Assembly (NCBI GenBank): GCA_937120475.1
Contig: CAKZJV010000007.1
Location: forward strand, 372,001 to 436,000
Origin: an uncultured Cryomorphaceae bacterium
GTDB taxonomy: Bacteria; Bacteroidota; Bacteroidia; Flavobacteriales; Schleiferiaceae
Reading direction: 5' to 3'
DNA: 64,000 nt
Shown: one piece after another, positions 25,792 through 35,037 of the stretch
Layout: the number at the start of each line of letters is the position of its first letter
Position numbering within the stretch: position 1 is the stretch's first letter
Translations under genes and position numbers: made by a program
Notes under the pieces: generated by a model
Seen by the model: only the letters and a program-made list of their open reading frames with translations
Databases searched by the model: none
Told to the model about the DNA's origin: nothing

Positions 25792-28700
25792 CCTTTTGCT
25801 TTAAGGGTTGAGTAATATAGGTGTACAGGGCGGGGATTACATACAATGTAAGCACCAGCGAAAAGGCCAGACCTCCTATAATAGCCAGCCCCATCGGGAT
25901 ACGGCTGGTGGATGAATCACCAAGCGCTAGTGCAATGGGCAGGGCACCTAAAATGGTAGCCAGGCTGGTCATTAAAATAGGTCGCATGCGGGCTTCGGCC
26001 GCACCGCGCACCGCTTCGTAAATCTCCATTCCGGCATTTTTACGCTGTTTGGCAAATTCAATAATGAGGATACCGTTTTTGGTAACAATACCGATGAGTA
26101 CTATAATCCCAATTTGGCTGAAGATGTTGAAGGTTTGCCCGAAAAGGAAAAGCGTTAAAACCGCTCCGGCCACGGCCAAGGGTACGGTAAACATAATAAC
26201 CAAGGGGTCACGAAAGCTCTCGAATTGAGCCGAGAGGGTCAGGTAAATAAGGAGAAGAGCTAAACCGAAAGCAAACAGCAAACTATTGGAACTTTCCAAA
26301 AACTCTTTAGAGGTGCCGGCCAGGCTGGTACTGAAGGACTCATCCAGCAACTGCTTGGCAATCGCGTCCATCTCATCGATAGCTTCCCCCAGGGAAACAC
26401 CCGGTGCCGGAGCAGCCGAAATAGTGGCCGAAGAGTAGCGGTTATAATGGTAAATCTGCGGTGGACTGCTTTGATCTTTGATGGTAACCAGGTTGTCCGC
26501 AGTAATGAGCTGACCATTGGCCGCCCGGATGTTTATCTTTTTAAGGTCCAGCGGCTCGTCACGATTATTACGGGTAGCCTCCCCAATTACCTGGTATTGT
26601 TTTCCCTGCATAATAAAAAAGCCAAATCTTTGTCCTGAAAAAAGCAGTTGAAGGGTTTCGGCTACGTCCCGTACCGAAATACCCAACTCACGGGCTTTAT
26701 TACGGTCTATCTCCACCAATAATTCCGGTTTATTGAATTTGAGATCACGATCTACCACTGAAAATTTAGGGCTGTTGCGAGCAGCCTCCATAAAAGCAGG
26801 AATGATCTGGCGCAGCTTTTCAACACTTTGAGTTTGCAGTACGTACTGTACCGGCAAGCGTCCACGGTTATTGCCAATGGTTTGTTCCTGTGAAACATAT
26901 ACCTGGGCAAAGTTATAGGGGCGGAGGTAGGCAGAAAGCTCATCGGCCAGCTCCATTTGGGTGGTTTCCCGCTCAGCTGAAGGTACCAGCGTAACCCTTA
27001 CAAAACCACTGTTAATGGAGTTGGAGGCTCCAAAACCGGGAGAGGTAACCGAAAGCACCGACTCGGTTTCGGGCATGGTATCTACCACAGCAATCAGGTT
27101 GAGCAGAAACTCGTCCATACGCTCAAATGAAGTGCCTTCCGGTGCGGTGGTAAATACCCGCAAACGGCCTTTATCTTCCAGAGGGGCAAGCTCGGAGGGA
27201 ATTAAAGCACCGATGCCGAATATCATGGCAAGGGAAATGGCAATGAGTACCAGTGCCAGCCAGCGCCTTTGCATAAAGTTTTTGAGGCTGCGCCCGTAGG
27301 ATTCAGACATGCGCTTAAAAAAGCGCTCACTATTGCGGTAAAACTTAGACTTGCGCTCCTTCTTCTTCAGGATGCGGCTACTTAGCATGGGGGTTAAGCT
27401 GAGGGACACAAAAGAGGAAATGACCACCGCACCGGAAAGGACCAGGCCAAACTCCTGGAATAAACGGCCGGTAAGGCCTTGTAAAAAAATGATTGGTAAG
27501 AAAACCGCAATCAGGGTGATGGTGGTGGAAATAATGGCAAACAGAATTTCCTTGCTGCCTTCATGGGCGGCCTTGCGGGGCTTTTCACCTTTTTCAATGC
27601 GGGAGTAAATATTCTCCATCATCACAATGGCATCGTCCACCACCAAACCAGTAGCCAGCACAATTCCCAGCAGGGTAAGGATGTTGATGGAAAAATCGAG
27701 GATGTACATCACAAAAAAGCTCCCGATGAGCGAGATAGGGATCGCAAGAATGGGAATAAGGGTGGTGCGCCAGTCCCGGAGAAAGGCAAAGATCACCAGT
27801 ACCACCAGTAAAAAAGCAATAAAAATGGTTTCCTGTACTTCGCTGATACCCTTGCGAATGCTTTTGGTGGTGTCCAGTGCCACCCCGAGGCGGATATCCT
27901 CGGGCATATCCTTTTTGATTTTCTCGAGCCGTTCAAAAGCGGCATCTACAATCTCTATGTAATTGGAGCCGGGTTGTGGCTTCAAGGCCACCCCAATCAT
28001 GGGTACCGCACCGTTACCCCGCAATAAGGTCCTTAGATTTTCAGGGGCCAGTTCCGCATTTCCGATGTCCCGGAAACGGATGAGCTGACCAGCCTTTTCG
28101 GCAATGATCATGTCGTTGAAATCTTCCTCGGTGGTCAGTCGCCCGAAGGTGCGGATGGTGAGCTCGGTATTGCGCCCTTCAATGCGGCCGGAGGGAAGCT
28201 CCACATTTTGTTCCTGCAGAGCCTGCCTTACGTCTAACGGGCTCAAATCGAAAGCGGCCAGTTTGTTTGGATCAATGCGCAGGCGCATCGCATATTTTTT
28301 CTCTCCCCAAATCTGAACTTCGCTTACCCCGTTTATAGTTTGCAGTCGTTCTTTAAAGAAGTTAATGCCCAGGTCCGTTAATTCCAGAAGGCTGCGCCTG
28401 TCGCTTTGAACGGTAATAGCTAATATAGTTTCGGCATCGGCATCGGCCTTATTCACCACGGGCGGGTCCGCATCGGGGGGCAGGTTACGCACCGCTCCTG
28501 AAACTTTGGCCCGGACATCATTGGCGGCATTGTTCAAATCGATGCTCAGGTCGAACTCCACCACTACCGTACTACGCCCATCGGTGGAAATGGAGCTGAG
28601 CGTATTAATTCCGGCAATGCTATTGATGGATTCTTCCAAAGGCTCGGTAATCTGCGATTCGATTACATCGGCATTGGCCCCTACGTAATTGGTGGTAACG

Positions 28701-28837
28701 GTAACGATGGGCGGATCTACACTAGGGTATTCCCGTACACCCAAATAATTGAAGCCAATAAAACCGAATAACAGTATTACAATGGCGAAAACGGTGGAGA
28801 GCACCGGCCTTTCTATGCTGAGCGAAGAAAGGTTCAT
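25778..28837 (-). CDS. RND (HAE1-type) efflux pump inner-membrane subunit
   Basis: A 1019-residue AcrB/MexB-like proton antiporter with twelve TM segments. It opens 'MNLSSLSIERPVLSTVFAIVILLFGFIGFNYLGVREYPSVDPP'-type sequence, with TM4 proton relay aspartates in 'GLVVDDAIVMMENI' and a TM10 region 'IGIVTKNGILIIEFA'. It exports hydrophobic drugs or metabolites. The substrate cannot be read from sequence. It is the middle gene of an adaptor-pump-channel operon, overlapping the adaptor by 4 bases (ATGA). Confidence 0.95.
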   Translation of the reverse strand: MNLSSLSIERPVLSTVFAIVILLFGFIGFNYLGVREYPSVDPPIVTVTTNYVGANADVIESQITEPLEESINSIAGINTLSSISTDGRSTVVVEFDLSIDLNNAANDVRAKVSGAVRNLPPDADPPVVNKADADAETILAITVQSDRRSLLELTDLGINFFKERLQTINGVSEVQIWGEKKYAMRLRIDPNKLAAFDLSPLDVRQALQEQNVELPSGRIEGRNTELTIRTFGRLTTEEDFNDMIIAEKAGQLIRFRDIGNAELAPENLRTLLRGNGAVPMIGVALKPQPGSNYIEIVDAAFERLEKIKKDMPEDIRLGVALDTTKSIRKGISEVQETIFIAFLLVVLVIFAFLRDWRTTLIPILAIPISLIGSFFVMYILDFSINILTLLGIVLATGLVVDDAIVMMENIYSRIEKGEKPRKAAHEGSKEILFAIISTTITLIAVFLPIIFLQGLTGRLFQEFGLVLSGAVVISSFVSLSLTPMLSSRILKKKERKSKFYRNSERFFKRMSESYGRSLKNFMQRRWLALVLIAISLAMIFGIGALIPSELAPLEDKGRLRVFTTAPEGTSFERMDEFLLNLIAVVDTMPETESVLSVTSPGFGASNSINSGFVRVTLVPSAERETTQMELADELSAYLRPYNFAQVYVSQEQTIGNNRGRLPVQYVLQTQSVEKLRQIIPAFMEAARNSPKFSVVDRDLKFNKPELLVEIDRNKARELGISVRDVAETLQLLFSGQRFGFFIMQGKQYQVIGEATRNNRDEPLDLKKINIRAANGQLITADNLVTIKDQSSPPQIYHYNRYSSATISAAPAPGVSLGEAIDEMDAIAKQLLDESFSTSLAGTSKEFLESSNSLLFAFGLALLLIYLTLSAQFESFRDPLVIMFTVPLAVAGAVLTLFLFGQTFNIFSQIGIIVLIGIVTKNGILIIEFAKQRKNAGMEIYEAVRGAAEARMRPILMTSLATILGALPIALALGDSSTSRIPMGLAIIGGLAFSLVLTLYVIPALYTYITQPLKQKDEDE

Positions 28838-29898
28838 GGTTGCAGGCTTTTGGAACCCGGTTGGCTGATCAATTTGGAAATATTAACCTCCGCGCTGTCT
28901 TTTAAACCTAAAAGCCCGGTGAGGATAACGGTATCACCGGCTGACAGGCCGTTGAGCACCTCAAGGTCGGCAGCGGTGCGTATACCGGTGGTAATTTCTT
29001 TTCGATAAGCACGACCCCGGTTGTATATAAATATACTCTTACCGTTGATCTCGGTGTTTACAGCGGAAGTAGGCACAAGCAAGGCATCTTTGCGGCTCCC
29101 GAGGTTAACCTTTATTTCGGCAAAAGCTCCGGGAAGGAGGTTACGGTTCTCATTAGAAGCGCGTGCCCTTACGGCCAGGCTACGGCTGGTGGTATTAATG
29201 CGTGGCTCTATGGCATAAACGGTGGCACTCATGGTATCGGCAATACCGTTAACCGTAAATTCAATAGTGGTGTTTTCATTCAATTGAGAGGCGTACACTT
29301 CCGGTACCGAAAAATCGATCTTTATGGGGTCGGTCTGTACCAGGTTGGCAATATTGTCACCCGGTGATACATAGCCTCCCTCACTGATGGAGCGCAGGCC
29401 GATGGTTCCGTTAAAGGGTGCCCGAATGGTAGTATTGTTGAGGCGTGCCTGCAACTCGGCCTTTTCGGCCTTTAGTTGCGCTACCTGTAATTGCGACTGC
29501 TCATACACCTCTTCGCTGATGCCTTCGGCTTGCAGCAGTTGCTGCTGGCGTTTTTCATTGCGCAGAGCTTGTTGTAACTGAACGTTGGTACGCTCCATCT
29601 GTGCCTTTATCTCTTCATTATCAATCGTTACCAGCAATTGCCCCTTTTTAACCTGCTCTCCTTCACTAAAAAGTATGCGGGCTACCCTTCCGGCCACTTC
29701 GCTACGCAGTTGAACCTCTTCATTGGGACGAATAGAGCCGGTGGTTTCTACCCGGTTTTCGAGCCTATTTGGCTTTACTTCCATAGCTTCTACGGCCAGT
29801 TGACGACTTTTTGAATTGCCGGAATTCTCTCTTTCCGAACATGAGATTAAGCCCAGCAGGCCCAGGGGAGCAATCAAAAACCAACGACATGCGGCCAT
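28834..29898 (-). CDS. RND efflux periplasmic adaptor lipoprotein (MFP)
   Basis: A 354-residue membrane fusion protein: lipobox (LGLLGLISCSERE), barrel-sandwich half motif 'VQLRSEVAGRVARILFSEGEQVKKGQLL', a helical hairpin of about 60 residues, the second half 'RAPFNGTIGLRSISEGGYVSPGD', and a C-terminal beta-barrel domain. It links the pump to the TolC channel. Start is ATG at complement 29896-29898, which places the signal peptide correctly. The longer frame begins with TTG at 29913. It is the first gene of the operon. Confidence 0.92.
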   Translation of the reverse strand: MAACRWFLIAPLGLLGLISCSERENSGNSKSRQLAVEAMEVKPNRLENRVETTGSIRPNEEVQLRSEVAGRVARILFSEGEQVKKGQLLVTIDNEEIKAQMERTNVQLQQALRNEKRQQQLLQAEGISEEVYEQSQLQVAQLKAEKAELQARLNNTTIRAPFNGTIGLRSISEGGYVSPGDNIANLVQTDPIKIDFSVPEVYASQLNENTTIEFTVNGIADTMSATVYAIEPRINTTSRSLAVRARASNENRNLLPGAFAEIKVNLGSRKDALLVPTSAVNTEINGKSIFIYNRGRAYRKEITTGIRTAADLEVLNGLSAGDTVILTGLLGLKDSAEVNISKLISQPGSKSLQP

Positions 29899-29938
29899 AA
29901 AGTGTGTATTCAAAGCGGACTGTACTTTTTCTGTAAGG

Positions 29939-29946
29939 CGAAAGTA
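29939..29946 (-). promoter_or_regulatory. -7 box TACTTTCG for the RND operon
   Basis: Minus-strand TACTTTCG, one change from TAnnTTTG, 40 bases before the adaptor ATG. A TTG lies 23 bases upstream. No dedicated regulator is adjacent. Confidence 0.4.
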
Positions 29947-29985
29947 AATGAACCGTAGGATTAGGAAGACAAAATATAATTGGTG

Positions 29986-30016
29986 TTGTTCGCTTGATCA
30001 AGTAATTCTATTTTCG
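29986..30016 (+). promoter_or_regulatory. Promoter (TTG-N20-TATTTTCG) of the S1/P1 nuclease gene
   Basis: TTG at 29986-29988 and TATTTTCG at 30009-30016 are spaced 20 bases, close to the Bacteroidota optimum, 22 bases before the ATG at 30039. Confidence 0.55.
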
Positions 30017-30038
30017 TGACCTAAATATCGATGTGCTG

Positions 30039-30809
30039 ATGAAGACTGTACTTTCTCTTCTGGTTATATTCACTGCAGGCCTGTTTCACCAAGCATGGGC
30101 CTGGGGACAAACGGGTCACCGGGCTATTGGTCATATTGCTGAAAACCATTTGAGCAGCAAGGCCAAAAAGGCTATTAACGAACTTTTAGGCTCAGAAAGC
30201 CTGGCGGTAGCTTCTACCTGGATGGATGAAGTGCGCTCAGACGATGCGTATAATCATACACACGACTGGCATTGGGTGACTATTTACAATGGCCGTACTT
30301 ACGCAGAAATGGAAAAGAACCCGAACGGTGATGTTATAGAAGCCATCGGCCGCATGAAAAGTATTTTAAAAAGTGATACAGCCACCAAGGAACAACGCGT
30401 AATAGCCTTGCGCTTTTTGGTACACCTGGTGGGTGATTTGCATCAACCGCTTCACGTAGGAACCGGAAAAGACCGGGGTGGCAATGATGTAAAGGTGAAA
30501 TGGTTTTACGAGTCATCCAACCTGCACCGGGTTTGGGATAGTGAGATTATCGATTCCAAGCAACTGAGCTACACGGAACTGGCGGAAAGCATTGATCATG
30601 CTTCACAAGACCAGATAGGCCAGTGGCAGAGGGGTACTGTTGAAGACTGGGCCCATGAAACCATGGCTTACCGCTCACAGATTTACGATACCGGTGATAC
30701 CGAACGCATGGGTTACCAATACATGTATAAAAACTGGGAATTGATGCAAGAGCAACTGGAAAAAGGTGGCATTCGCCTGGCCGGTATGCTGAATGACATT
30801 TTCGGCTAA
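30039..30809 (+). CDS. Secreted S1/P1-type nuclease
   Basis: A 256-residue zinc nuclease of the S1/P1 family, degrading single-stranded DNA and RNA outside the cytoplasm. The signal peptide ends '…FHQAWA', so the mature protein begins WGQTGHRAIGHIAE, providing the N-terminal Trp and His zinc ligands. Further ligands occur in 'ASTWMDEVRS', 'HDWHWV', 'LRFLVHLVGDLHQPLHVG', and 'DRGGNDVKV...NLHRVWDSEII'. ATG at 30039 is chosen over the GTG at 30033 because of the promoter and signal peptide. It overlaps the convergent MFS gene by 4 bases. Confidence 0.93.
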   Translation: MKTVLSLLVIFTAGLFHQAWAWGQTGHRAIGHIAENHLSSKAKKAINELLGSESLAVASTWMDEVRSDDAYNHTHDWHWVTIYNGRTYAEMEKNPNGDVIEAIGRMKSILKSDTATKEQRVIALRFLVHLVGDLHQPLHVGTGKDRGGNDVKVKWFYESSNLHRVWDSEIIDSKQLSYTELAESIDHASQDQIGQWQRGTVEDWAHETMAYRSQIYDTGDTERMGYQYMYKNWELMQEQLEKGGIRLAGMLNDIFG

Positions 30810-32038
30810 GCCTTTTCTGATCCGGAAAGGGAATAGCTTTCCGCCCGGCCCTGCCACAGAATCAAAAGGTAAACTCCCAGCGATGAGACAACCATTATCC
30901 ACACCATAGGCCCGGCCGTATCATTGTGTAAAATCCCGATGAGGCCAGAGGCAATAGCACCGGCAAACATCCGGAAGCTGCCGATAAGGGCCGAGGCCAC
31001 CCCGGCATTTTTTTCAAAAGGCTCCAGGGCCAAAGCCGTAGAGTTGGGGTTGATAAAACCACTCAGAAACAGGAAGATAAAGAGCAGGGGCAGGAGCAAC
31101 CATTCCGTTAAAAAACCGGCTATAAAGGCCACACCCATTATTACACCCACTACCAATAACAAAAGAGCCGTTACCCGTGTAACCTTTACGCTATCGCGTT
31201 TTTTGAGTAAAATGCGGTTGATCTGGCTGCCCGCAATAAAACCCATGGCATTAAGCCCGAATAACCAACCGAAGGTCTGTTCACTGAACCCGAACAATTC
31301 CATTAAAACAAAAGGAGAACCGGCTATATAGGTAAACAAACCCGCCATTGCCAGGCTACCGGCCATACCAAACCTGAAAAAGTCAGGGTTTCGTAAAACC
31401 GCCCAGTAGCCCACACTTACCCGGTCAATACGCAAGGATACTTCCGGATCTTTATCACGACTTTCCGAAAGAGTAAAGAATACCAATACGAGCATGAGCA
31501 GGGATAGAACGGTTAAAACCATGAAAATAACCCTCCAGCCATAGTGATCAGCGATAAAACCACCCACCGTAGGGGCAATAATTGGGGCAGCTCCCATAAC
31601 CAATATCAAGGCAGAAAATACGCGTGCTACCTCGTTTACCGGAAACCGGTCGCGTACAATAGCGCGGCTGGCCACCATACCTACGCAGCCCCCTAAGGCC
31701 TGCAAAAGGCGTAAACCAATCAAAAAGCCAACGTCCGGAGCAAGGGCGCAGCCAACCGAAGCCACAACGTAGATTGCCAAACCCACCAGCAAAGGTTTTT
31801 TACGGCCGTAACGGTCCAGCAAGGGGCCGTAAATAAGCTGGCCTACTGAAATACCAATAAAATAACTGGTGAGAGTGAGGGAAATGTTGGAGATATCGGT
31901 ACCCAGATCATCGGCAATAGCGGGGAAACCCGGCAGATACATGTCGATGGAAAAAGGCCCCAGGGCCGCAATAAAGCCAAGCAGCAAAATGAGTCTCAGG
32001 CGATGCCTGGGATCGTAAATAATGGAAGTTTTGGGCAT
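30806..32038 (-). CDS. Bcr/CflA-family MFS drug exporter
   Basis: A 410-residue transporter with 12 TM segments and the DHA1 Bcr/CflA pattern: 'LGFIAALGPFSIDMYLPGFPAIADDLGT', motif A 'YGPLLDRYGRKKPLLVGL', and 'GGCVGMVASRAIVRDRFP'. It should export drugs or cysteine/peptide-like metabolites. The ATG at complement 32036-32038 is preferred over a TTG nine bases upstream. Monocistronic in appearance. Confidence 0.9.
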   Translation of the reverse strand: MPKTSIIYDPRHRLRLILLLGFIAALGPFSIDMYLPGFPAIADDLGTDISNISLTLTSYFIGISVGQLIYGPLLDRYGRKKPLLVGLAIYVVASVGCALAPDVGFLIGLRLLQALGGCVGMVASRAIVRDRFPVNEVARVFSALILVMGAAPIIAPTVGGFIADHYGWRVIFMVLTVLSLLMLVLVFFTLSESRDKDPEVSLRIDRVSVGYWAVLRNPDFFRFGMAGSLAMAGLFTYIAGSPFVLMELFGFSEQTFGWLFGLNAMGFIAGSQINRILLKKRDSVKVTRVTALLLLVVGVIMGVAFIAGFLTEWLLLPLLFIFLFLSGFINPNSTALALEPFEKNAGVASALIGSFRMFAGAIASGLIGILHNDTAGPMVWIMVVSSLGVYLLILWQGRAESYSLSGSEKA

Positions 32039-32131
32039 GAAGCGCAAAAGTACGAGGCTTAGCAGAGTAGTTTAGTGCAGAGCCATCATAAATTTATGAG
32101 TAACGATAAGAAAGTTTGATAAACTTTTCTC

Positions 32132-32917
32132 CTAAAGGTAAAAGTAACCTTCTACCAGAGTATTAAACATTCCGTTTAGTCGCACAGAATTTTCTTTGTA
32201 TTCGCAATGGAATAATCCGCCCCGTGGGCTCAATTGCCAGGCATCCAGTTTTAACTTACCCAACTTATTTGCCCAAAAAGGAACCAAAGCGGCATGGGAG
32301 GAACCCGTAGCATGATCTTCCAATTGCTGAACGTGGGGTACCAACGTACGGCTTACGAAATCCACTGTATCACCGGGGGCGGTTACCGAATAACCGAATA
32401 CGGGTGATTTACGGAGTTCCGCAAAATCAGGTTTCATGCTGCGAACCAGTTCTTCGGATTCCACCTGTATGATATGCTTGTTATCCGTAGTAAAGTAAGC
32501 TTGTACCGGTATGCCCAGTCCGCGCTCTACCGCTTCAGGAATAGCTTCACTACCCTTTACGGGGATGGGGGCAATGGTAAAACCGGCCCGATAGCCTGAG
32601 GTACAATTACCCTCTAGTGTACCCTTGCTGTAATGTAAGGTAAGCGTTTCCTTTCTTCTTAAAAAGGCAATTGCGGCAAGGGTACCATGGCCGCAAAGCT
32701 CTATTTCACTATCAGGCGCAAACCAGCGAACGTGATACTCATTCGAAGCTGCGGCAGGCCACAGAAAAGTAGTGGCCGGTTGTTGCAGGTCGGTAGCAAT
32801 GGATTGCATCTGACCGGCATCCATCTCACGATCCAGGTTGATCACTGCGGCTGTATTGCCCTTAAAACCCAGTTTAGGTTCGGTAAAAACCTCTATAATA
32901 GAAAGGGGTAGTCTCAT
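32132..32917 (-). CDS. PhzF-family isomerase/epimerase-like protein
   Basis: A 261-residue protein with the two-lobed DAP-epimerase-like PhzF fold. The first lobe has 'FTEPKLGFKGNTAAVINL' and 'WFAPDSEIELCGHGTLAAI', the second has 'LEDHATGSSHAALVPFWA'. The catalytic Glu is conserved in these enzymes within the 'GN(T/P)A.V' lobe. Here the position reads differently and I could not confirm it. No other phenazine genes are near, so it is likely a general metabolite isomerase. Confidence 0.88.
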   Translation of the reverse strand: MRLPLSIIEVFTEPKLGFKGNTAAVINLDREMDAGQMQSIATDLQQPATTFLWPAAASNEYHVRWFAPDSEIELCGHGTLAAIAFLRRKETLTLHYSKGTLEGNCTSGYRAGFTIAPIPVKGSEAIPEAVERGLGIPVQAYFTTDNKHIIQVESEELVRSMKPDFAELRKSPVFGYSVTAPGDTVDFVSRTLVPHVQQLEDHATGSSHAALVPFWANKLGKLKLDAWQLSPRGGLFHCEYKENSVRLNGMFNTLVEGYFYL

Positions 32918-32943
32918 CGGGAAGTGAAACTAATCAAATCCGC

Positions 32944-33129
32944 TTACTTGCGCCCCATCAGCAGGTAGAAAATGACGCCCAGTATTGGGAAGAAGATAAC
33001 TATTATCAGCCAAAGTACTTTAGAGCCCTGCCCTTCGAGGGAGCCCCTTAAAATATCAGCAATGGCATAAATCCAGAGGGCTACGGTGAGTATGCCCAGA
33101 ATTAGAAGTGTCCAACCTAAAGCTTCCAT
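32944..33129 (-). CDS. Small PLDc_N membrane protein
   Basis: A 61-residue protein with two TM helices (LGWTLLILGILTVALWIYAIADIL and VLWLIIVIFFPILGVIFYLLMG). The 'FPILGVIFYLLMGRK' ending is the hallmark of the PLDc_N (phospholipase D-nuclease N-terminal) domain, found alone in many small membrane proteins of unknown role. Confidence 0.8.
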   Translation of the reverse strand: MEALGWTLLILGILTVALWIYAIADILRGSLEGQGSKVLWLIIVIFFPILGVIFYLLMGRK

Positions 33130-33162
33130 GTTTCAAGTATTAATACGTTAAAATTATTATAA

Positions 33163-34020
33163 TCAAAGGTTCCAGTGTCCCATTTTTCCGGATTGATAAT
33201 CCTCAAAAGCCTGCATAAGTTCCTTGTAACTGTTTACCACAAAAGGCCCTTGAGCTACAATGGGCTCATTAAGTGGTTTACCATGCCCAAAAATAAGGTA
33301 GGCCGCTTCGTGGCATTCAATATCCAGGCTTTGCCCGCGAAAATCAAATTCTATCAACTGGTGGGTTTTTACATTACGCCCGTTTACGGTAAGCTCACCG
33401 TGCACCACATAGAACAATATCTGGTTTTCCTCAGGTACTTCCAGGGTTATAGAAGTACCTTCTTGCATTTCCACACCGCTCATGGTCAGGTTTTCCAGCG
33501 AATTGACGGGTCCCCGGTAACCGGCCCATTCACCGGATATCAGGTGTACTTTTACCCGCCCGTCATCCAGGTGAAAATGCGTAATATCTTCTTGGTGCAA
33601 ACCGTGATAAGCGGGTTCGGTCATTTTGTGCCTGGCCGATAAATTCAACCACAGTTGGATCACCTCTTCATCACCCCCTTTTTCCATAAACTCCTCGGAC
33701 GATACCTCGGAGTGGATAAGCCCGCTACCGGCTGTCATCCACTGCGCTCCCCCTGCATTTATACGACTTTTATGGCCGTTGGAATCCCAATGCACGATGT
33801 CACCTTTTAATATGTAGGTGAGGGTTTCAAAGCCACGATGGGGGTGAGGGCCAAAGGGTAAACCCCGATTGTTGGGCGAGAAGTGTTGCGGGCCATGATG
33901 GTTTAGAAAAAGAAAGGGGTCCAGGTGTTCCAGCATACGCGTAGGCAAAGGCCGGAAGGTGGAAAGATTATCAATAGGCGCTGAAACAGCAGTATGTATA
34001 TGTTTGATACTTCGGTTCAT
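33163..34020 (-). CDS. Pirin-family bicupin
   Basis: A 285-residue pirin: N-terminal cupin with metal ligands in 'FGPHPHRGFETLTYIL' and 'MTAGSGLIHSE', and a C-terminal cupin with 'NQILFYVVHGELTVNG'. Pirins act as quercetin dioxygenases or as redox-linked regulators; which applies here is not visible. It starts at ATG (complement of 34018-34020). Confidence 0.92.
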   Translation of the reverse strand: MNRSIKHIHTAVSAPIDNLSTFRPLPTRMLEHLDPFLFLNHHGPQHFSPNNRGLPFGPHPHRGFETLTYILKGDIVHWDSNGHKSRINAGGAQWMTAGSGLIHSEVSSEEFMEKGGDEEVIQLWLNLSARHKMTEPAYHGLHQEDITHFHLDDGRVKVHLISGEWAGYRGPVNSLENLTMSGVEMQEGTSITLEVPEENQILFYVVHGELTVNGRNVKTHQLIEFDFRGQSLDIECHEAAYLIFGHGKPLNEPIVAQGPFVVNSYKELMQAFEDYQSGKMGHWNL

Positions 34021-34064
34021 GAAATGTAGAACCGCCAGAAGGTATTAAAGTTGAACTACGAGCA

Positions 34065-34090
34065 TAAAAAAGCCGGGGTTTAGCCCGGCT
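34065..34090 (-). terminator. Intrinsic terminator of the dienelactone hydrolase gene
   Basis: Arms AGCCGGG (34071-34077) and CCCGGCT (34084-34090). On the minus strand the hairpin is followed by TTTTTT. It lies 9 bases after the hydrolase stop. Confidence 0.8.
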
Positions 34091-34098
34091 TTATATTT

Positions 34099-34974
34099 TC
34101 AGGAGTTCGGTTGCTTAAAGCTTTCATCCAGAAAGGTCAGGGTCATTTCCCAGCTTTCTTCATCAGCCCCTTCATCGTATTCAAGGGGCAGATCATATTC
34201 GTTGCCCAATTTGGTGGCCTGGGGGTTGGTAAAGCCGTGTTTGGCCCCGGGGAAGTTTACGAACTCATAATCTGCATTGGCAGCATCCATCTCCGCTTTA
34301 AAGGCTTCGATTTGTTGCTGTGGTACAAAGGGGTCATCGGCCCCGTTTAGTACTAATATGCGGGCCTGTACCTTTCCATCCTTGGCCTTTTCAATGGCGG
34401 AAAGACTACCGTGCAGACTAACTACTGCATCTAGGTCTGTACCCTGGCGGGCCATGTTTAAAACCACGCCCCCACCAAAACAATAACCGATGGCCGCCAT
34501 ATTTTCGGGCCTGGTCATTTCATGGTTTTCCAATATTTGCCGTGCTTGTGTAAACCTTTGTTTGGATTTCGAGAAGTTGCTCATTACTTCCGATGAAAAT
34601 TCCTGCGCCTCCTCGGGATGGGAAGCCTCCTTTCCGTCACCGTACATGTCCACTGCCATGGCAATGTACCCGGCTTTAGCCAGCGCCCGCGCACTATTCC
34701 GGGTATGATCATTTTGCCCCCACCATTCGTGCACTACTAAAATACCCGGCCTTTTGCCGGTAAAGCGTTTATCATAAACTATGTAGCCTACCATGGAAAT
34801 CCCATCGGCTTCATAAACCACTTCATCCTCCACCAGGGTAGATCCCGGTTTATTGTTTTGTACTTCTTTCTTCTTGTTTTGCTCAGCCGTTTTCCCATCC
34901 TTGTTTTCAGAAGTTCCCGAGTTGCAGGAAACGGTAACCAGGACCAGGAGTAGGCCGAAAAATTTAAATTTCAT
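34099..34974 (-). CDS. Dienelactone hydrolase-family lipoprotein
   Basis: A 291-residue alpha/beta hydrolase lipoprotein (lipobox LVTVSCNSG). The nucleophile is cysteine in 'AAIGYCFGGGVVLNMA', with Asp in 'VLNGADDPFVP' and His in 'FPGAKHGFTNP', the Cys-Asp-His triad of dienelactone hydrolases. It is anchored to the envelope, unlike classical cytoplasmic members, so probably cleaves small esters or lactones in the periplasm. Start ATG at complement 34972-34974 positions the signal peptide; an earlier in-frame start at 35028 only adds a leader. Confidence 0.87.
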   Translation of the reverse strand: MKFKFFGLLLVLVTVSCNSGTSENKDGKTAEQNKKKEVQNNKPGSTLVEDEVVYEADGISMVGYIVYDKRFTGKRPGILVVHEWWGQNDHTRNSARALAKAGYIAMAVDMYGDGKEASHPEEAQEFSSEVMSNFSKSKQRFTQARQILENHEMTRPENMAAIGYCFGGGVVLNMARQGTDLDAVVSLHGSLSAIEKAKDGKVQARILVLNGADDPFVPQQQIEAFKAEMDAANADYEFVNFPGAKHGFTNPQATKLGNEYDLPLEYDEGADEESWEMTLTFLDESFKQPNS

Positions 34975-35037
34975 AACAGAGATTTTGATAATTCCCGTAA
35001 TAATACGGAGTTCCCTGAAAAGTTCCACCAGCCAGGT